Origin: Idiomarina sp. UBA6142
Lineage (GTDB): Bacteria; Pseudomonadota; Gammaproteobacteria; Enterobacterales; Alteromonadaceae
Length of the DNA: 9,893 nt
Assembly: GCA_002423905.1 (NCBI GenBank)
Contig: DIVC01000112.1
Span: 9,508 to 19,400, forward strand
Direction: 5' to 3'
Position numbers and translations under genes: made by a program. Of this stretch, positions 7,155 to 9,893 are shown in pieces. How positions within the stretch are numbered: position 1 is the stretch's first letter; each line of letters starts with the position of its first letter. The notes beneath the pieces are model-generated. The model made no database searches, was not told where the DNA came from, and was given only the letters and a program-made list of their open reading frames with translations.

Positions 7155-7260
7155 GTTTTAACTACCTTGCGTAAGGCTGTGGCCAAACGATTGAAAAGAG
7201 TTGCTTACTTGACAAGCAAAACCCAAACAGTTTGTTTTTTATACTTTAAGGATCGTGACT
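7155..7260 (+). other. tolB-pal intergenic region with small repeats
   Basis: The 106-base gap contains a near-perfect direct repeat (CTTGCGTTAGG at 7145-7155 and CTTGCGTAAGG at 7166-7176). It also has an inverted repeat (TTGCTT at 7201-7206 with AAGCAA at 7214-7219), a perfect -35-like TTGACA (7209-7214) and a -10-like TATACT (7240-7245). The last two are 25 bases apart, too far for one sigma70 promoter. A separate promoter for the abundant lipoprotein Pal would be reasonable here, but I cannot define one. Confidence 0.35.
7248..7252 (+). promoter_or_regulatory. Ribosome-binding site fixing the pal ATG start
   Basis: AAGGA lies eight bases before ATG 7261 but only two before the in-frame GTG at 7255. 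This rules out the GTG in practice. Confidence 0.75.
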
Positions 7261-7797
7261 ATGAACGCAAATCAATTATTGAAAGGTTTGTTTATTGCTA
7301 TACCACTGATGACTTTGGCTGCTTGTTCGTCTACCAAAGGCGTTGATGATGCTGATGCCGCCAAGGGTGGTGGTCAGATTAGTCAAGGTGCTAACAATGG
7401 CGTGGAAATTGACGGCATTGAACGCAGCAAGTCGCCAGAAGAGATTCGCCAAGAGCAGGTTGCCGCGTTAGCTCAAGTGAATATGGTGTTTTTTGAGTTT
7501 GATGACTCACGTATTAGTTCATCAGCCGGTCAAATCTTGCAGCAACATGCTGACTTCTTGGTGAAGAACCCTAACGTACGGGTGACTATCGAAGGTCACT
7601 GTGATGAGCGTGGCACCCCAGAGTACAACATCGCCTTAGGTGAGCGTCGTGCTAAAGCTGTGGTGCAATACTTGCAGAACATGGGTGTGAGCGGCTCACA
7701 AATGACCACCGTTTCTTATGGCGAAGAGAAGCCATTGATTCGTGCGTCAACCAACGAAGCCTACGCGAAGAACCGTCGTGGTGTGATCGTTTACTAA
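7261..7797 (+). CDS. pal: Peptidoglycan-associated outer-membrane lipoprotein Pal
   Basis: Pal is anchored in the outer membrane by its lipidated N-terminus and binds peptidoglycan through an OmpA-like domain. With TolB and TolA it draws the outer membrane in at the division site. The product has 178 residues. The signal peptide ends in the lipobox LAAC with lipidated C22, and position +2 is serine, consistent with outer-membrane sorting. A flexible linker (about 23-70) leads to the OmpA-like domain (about 72-178). GHCDERGTPEYNIALGERRA carries the diaminopimelate-binding D115 and R130. The C-terminus RRGVIVY matches the family ending. ATG 7261 is chosen over GTG 7255 by ribosome-binding-site spacing. 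One oddity is a second cysteine, C114, next to D115. Tandem stops TAATAG end the gene. Confidence 0.97.
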   Translation: MNANQLLKGLFIAIPLMTLAACSSTKGVDDADAAKGGGQISQGANNGVEIDGIERSKSPEEIRQEQVAALAQVNMVFFEFDDSRISSSAGQILQQHADFLVKNPNVRVTIEGHCDERGTPEYNIALGERRAKAVVQYLQNMGVSGSQMTTVSYGEEKPLIRASTNEAYAKNRRGVIVY

Positions 7798-7812
7798 TAG
7801 TTGGTAAAGCCA

Positions 7813-8550
7813 ATGCAAAAACTGAGTATCGTTTTGGCCCTACTTATCCCCGGTGTCGTGTTTGCACAGGCACCGGTGTCTAAGTTGGGTAGTGGCTCCA
7901 TCGAGGAGCGATTAAATCAACTTGAACGGGTCATGGATGCGCGTAATGCGGCACAAATGGCACTGCTTGAGCAGATGAACTCGCTGCAAAATGAAGTGGC
8001 TGAATTACGCGGGCGGACCGAAGAGCATGCCTATCAATTGGAGCAGATCTTACAGCGTCAGCGTGATATCTACCAAGAGCTTGATCGGCGCTTAGCGGCA
8101 CCCTCGGTGGTAACCACAACAACTCAGCAAAACCAAGGCACGGAAGGCGCTGGCGGTATGCCGATGTCAACTAACTTGAATGAAAACGATGCCTATGATC
8201 GGGCCATCAAGTTAGTGCTGGAAGATAAGCGGTATGATGCCGCCATTCCTGCTTTCCGTGATTTTTTGCAGCGGTTCCCAGAGTCTAGCTATGCGGCGAA
8301 TGCGCACTACTGGCTCGGTCAGCTGTTATTTGCTGACGGCAAACTGGATGATGCTAAAAAGGAATTCACCACAGTGGTTGAGCGATACCCAGACAGTAAC
8401 AAGCGCGGCGATTGCCTGCTGAAGTTGGGGCGTATTGCCCAACAACAACAGCAACCGCAAGCCGCGCGTAGTTACTTCCAACGCGTGATTGATACCTATC
8501 CGAGCTCAACCGAAGCCGACTTAGCACGTAAACAATTGGCTGAAATGTAG
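7813..8550 (+). CDS. cpoB: Cell-division coordinator CpoB (YbgF)
   Basis: Periplasmic protein that in E. coli binds TolA and links Tol-driven outer-membrane constriction to septal peptidoglycan synthesis by PBP1B. The product has 245 residues (E. coli 263). It has a signal peptide likely cut after VFA (16-18) and a coiled-coil trimerisation helix (about 30-95) with regular leucines. A low-complexity T/Q/G linker (about 97-122) leads to three tetratricopeptide-like repeats at about 127-157, 164-194 and 201-231 (YDAAIPAFRDFLQRFP, DDAKKEFTTVVERYP, AARSYFQRVIDTYP). I start at ATG 7813, which gives a compact signal peptide. A TTG at 7801 would add four residues and has no ribosome-binding site. 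The ribosome-binding site of the ATG is itself weak. It is the last gene of the Tol-Pal cluster, 15 bases after pal. Confidence 0.93.
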   Translation: MQKLSIVLALLIPGVVFAQAPVSKLGSGSIEERLNQLERVMDARNAAQMALLEQMNSLQNEVAELRGRTEEHAYQLEQILQRQRDIYQELDRRLAAPSVVTTTTQQNQGTEGAGGMPMSTNLNENDAYDRAIKLVLEDKRYDAAIPAFRDFLQRFPESSYAANAHYWLGQLLFADGKLDDAKKEFTTVVERYPDSNKRGDCLLKLGRIAQQQQQPQAARSYFQRVIDTYPSSTEADLARKQLAEM

Positions 8551-8568
8551 AATCGATGTAAGCAAGGC

Positions 8569-8604
8569 TCGGGTTATGTGCGCAATTTGAGCAAACGCAC
8601 CCGA
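8569..8604 (+). terminator. Possible transcript-end hairpin after cpoB
   Basis: TCGG (8569-8572) and GTGCG (8578-8582) can pair with CGCAC (8596-8600) and CCGA (8601-8604), leaving a five-base bulge on the left. The next bases are TTATGACAATTT, not a T run, so it is not a classical intrinsic terminator. It may still mark or protect the 3' end of the tol-pal transcript. Confidence 0.25.
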
Positions 8605-8620
8605 TTATGACAATTTGCTG

Positions 8621-8648
8621 TTGCAACGAGCGGCTTTTTCAGTAAAAT
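8621..8648 (+). promoter_or_regulatory. Sigma70-like promoter for the tRNA-Lys pair
   Basis: TTGCAA (8621-8626) and TAAAAT (8643-8648) are 16 bases apart. The discriminator that follows, GTGCCGCC, is GC-rich, as known for stringently controlled stable-RNA promoters. TATAAG at 8666-8671 is an alternative -10 but lacks a -35 at the right distance. A precursor leader of about 30 bases would result, including a possible stem GTTGCCC/GGGCAGC (8657-8663 with 8671-8677). Confidence 0.5.
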
Positions 8649-8686
8649 GTGCCGCCGTTGCCCCATATAAGGGCAGCAGATAGAAT

Positions 8687-8762
8687 GGGTCGTTAGCTCA
8701 GTTGGTAGAGCAGTTGACTTTTAATCAATTGGTCGCAGGTTCGAATCCTGCACGACCCACCA
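8687..8762 (+). tRNA. tRNA-Lys, anticodon UUU (copy 1)
   Basis: A full 76-base cloverleaf with encoded CCA. The acceptor stem is GGGTCGT/ACGACCC, the D arm is GCTC with loop AGTTGGTA, and the anticodon stem is GTTGA/TCAAT with one G-U pair. The loop is CTTTTAA with anticodon TTT at 8720-8722, and the T arm GCAGG/CCTGC has loop TTCGAAT. The discriminator base is A. It decodes AAA and AAG lysine codons. It is identical to the copy 28 bases downstream. Confidence 0.98.
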
Positions 8763-8790
8763 TTTCTATCCCTCATTACTTTCCAATCGT

Positions 8791-8866
8791 GGGTCGTTAG
8801 CTCAGTTGGTAGAGCAGTTGACTTTTAATCAATTGGTCGCAGGTTCGAATCCTGCACGACCCACCA
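8791..8866 (+). tRNA. tRNA-Lys, anticodon UUU (copy 2)
   Basis: Base-for-base identical to copy 1 over all 76 positions, with anticodon TTT at 8824-8826 and encoded CCA at 8864-8866. Only 28 bases separate the copies and no promoter fits between them, so they are probably made as one precursor. The flanks differ completely from those of copy 1, so the duplicated unit is just the tRNA itself. Confidence 0.98.
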
Positions 8867-8879
8867 CGATTTCTGCTGT

Positions 8880-8908
8880 TTCACCCGCGCTGCAATATGC
8901 ACTATAAT
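8880..8908 (+). promoter_or_regulatory. Sigma70-like promoter for nadA
   Basis: TTCACC (8880-8885) matches four of six -35 positions. A 17-base spacer precedes a perfect TATAAT (8903-8908). The expected start is near 8914-8916, leaving a leader of about 30 bases before the nadA ATG. Confidence 0.6.
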
Positions 8909-8922
8909 AGCGGTACTATTAT
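8904..8922. promoter_or_regulatory. Inverted repeat over the nadA -10 box and start site
   Basis: ATAATAG (8904-8910) and CTATTAT (8916-8922) are perfect 7-base arms around CGGTA. The repeat covers most of the -10 box and the expected start site, the classic position for a repressor. NAD-synthesis genes are repressed by NadR, NrtR or NadQ in various bacteria. I cannot say whether this repeat matches any of them. Confidence 0.4.
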
Positions 8923-8943
8923 TCCATGCAGTGAAGTGGTGTC

Positions 8944-9893
8944 ATGAGTCTTACCGCAGAAATTCAAGCCCGTGTGATTGCCCATCTGGATTATCCGTTT
9001 CCGGCCAAGCCGAAGCCATTAAGCCAGGTAGAGCAACAGCAGTACCGCGCCCGTATTAAACAGCTGCTGAAAGAAAAGAATGCGGTGCTAGTAGCGCATT
9101 ATTATACCGATGCTGAAATTCAGTCACTGGCTGAAGAGACCGGTGGTTGTGTGTCCGATTCGCTGGAAATGGCCCGTTTTGGTGCCAATCATCCCGCCGA
9201 AACCCTGATTATTGCTGGGGTGAAGTTTATGGGTGAAACAGCAAAAATTATTACCCCACACAAACGCGTGTTAATGCCAACGCTCGAAGCCACCTGTTCG
9301 CTAGACTTGGGCTGCCCGATTGAGGAATTTTCGGCGTTTTGTGATGCTCATCCCGATCGTACGGTGGTGGTTTATGCCAATACTTCGGCGGCGGTAAAAG
9401 CCCGCGCTGATTGGGTGGTTACCTCAAGTATTGCGCTACAAATTGTCGATCACCTAGACGCTCAGGGTGAGAAAATTTTATGGGGGCCCGATCAACATTT
9501 GGGCAATTATATTGCCAAGCAGACCGGTGCCGACATGATCATGTGGAACGGTGCCTGTATCGTGCATGACGAATTTAAAACCAAGGCCTTGGAAGATTTG
9601 AAAGCGGTCTATCCCGAGGCTGCGGTGTTAGTGCACCCCGAGTCTCCCGCTGCCATTGTTGATTTGGCCGATGCGGTGGGCTCGACTTCGCAACTGATCA
9701 AAGCCAGTCAAACGCTTCCGCATAGCACCTTTATTGTCGCCACCGACCGCGGTATTTTCTATAAAATGCAGCAGTTATCGCCGCACAAGCACTTTATTGA
9801 AGCGCCTACGGCTGGCAATGGCGCGACCTGCCGTAGCTGTGCCCATTGCCCGTGGATGGCTATGAACGGCTTAGTGGCGATTGCTGAGGCGTT
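8944..9893 (+). CDS. nadA: Quinolinate synthase A (3' end outside window)
   Basis: NadA condenses iminoaspartate (from NadB) with dihydroxyacetone phosphate to quinolinate in de novo NAD synthesis, using an oxygen-sensitive [4Fe-4S] cluster. 316 codons are visible of an expected 350 or so, and the frame runs off the right edge without a stop. The three cluster ligands are present: C118 ([10 protein letters not shown]), C205 ([10 protein letters not shown]) and C302, the last cysteine of CRSCAHC (C296, C299, C302). These match E. coli C113, C200 and C297. Other family blocks are [54 protein letters not shown] and [12 protein letters not shown]. The ATG is chosen by alignment to the E. coli N-terminus. 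The ribosome-binding site is weak (AGTGG about five bases upstream). It probably has its own promoter after the tRNA genes. Confidence 0.97.
   Translation, partial: MSLTAEIQARVIAHLDYPFPAKPKPLSQVEQQQYRARIKQLLKEKNAVLVAHYYTDAEIQSLAEETGGCVSDSLEMARFGANHPAETLIIAGVKFMGETAKIITPHKRVLMPTLEATCSLDLGCPIEEFSAFCDAHPDRTVVVYANTSAAVKARADWVVTSSIALQIVDHLDAQGEKILWGPDQHLGNYIAKQTGADMIMWNGACIVHDEFKTKALEDLKAVYPEAAVLVHPESPAAIVDLADAVGSTSQLIKASQTLPHSTFIVATDRGIFYKMQQLSPHKHFIEAPTAGNGATCRSCAHCPWMAMNGLVAIAEA

Noticed and set aside
7209..7245. TTGACA and TATACT upstream of pal as a sigma70 promoter
   Set aside because: The boxes are 25 bases apart, far beyond the 16-18 usually tolerated, and neither has a proper partner at the right distance.
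7255..7260. GTG at 7255 as the pal start
   Set aside because: It is only two bases from AAGGA. ATG 7261 has a normal eight-base spacing and gives a standard lipoprotein signal.
7801..7812. TTG at 7801 as the cpoB start
   Set aside because: TTG is a rare start with no ribosome-binding site in front of it. ATG 7813 gives a complete signal peptide.

Overview
The window is ordinary gammaproteobacterial core genome. Every gene runs left to right except one RNA candidate I infer on the minus strand. Gene order, short overlaps, the TolB, Pal and NadA sequences and the moderate base composition suggest a marine Alteromonadales-type bacterium, possibly Idiomarinaceae. That placement is an impression from memory, not a computed result. 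I see no phage, IS element, CRISPR array or broken gene.

Region 1 (2-2953) is a tightly packed block: the C-terminal part of aspS (aspartyl-tRNA synthetase), then ruvC, ruvA and ruvB. Together these Ruv proteins form the Holliday-junction branch-migration and resolution machine. Each start codon overlaps the preceding stop by 1 to 4 bases, so translation is probably coupled.

Region 2 (2954-3288) is the only long gap and the most interesting stretch. Read on the minus strand, it holds a sigma70-like promoter (TTGAAA, 16 bases, TATAAT), about 110 bases without a start codon, then a GC-rich hairpin followed by eight T. That is the layout of a free-standing Hfq-type small RNA pointing back toward ruvB. 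To its right lies AT-rich DNA with a perfect palindrome of the FadR/PdhR (GntR-family) type and a nine-codon mini-ORF that overlaps the ybgC start.

Region 3 (3289-8550) is the complete Tol-Pal cluster: ybgC, tolQ, tolR, tolA, tolB, pal and cpoB (ybgF). TolQ-TolR is the proton-driven inner-membrane motor and TolA the periplasmic arm. TolB and Pal work at the outer membrane and peptidoglycan, and CpoB links the system to septal wall synthesis. YbgC is the associated cytoplasmic acyl-CoA thioesterase.

Region 4 (8551-9893) has a tRNA-type promoter, two identical tRNA-Lys(UUU) genes, a sigma70-like promoter overlapped by an inverted repeat, and nadA (quinolinate synthase, the [4Fe-4S] enzyme of NAD synthesis). 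nadA runs off the right edge.
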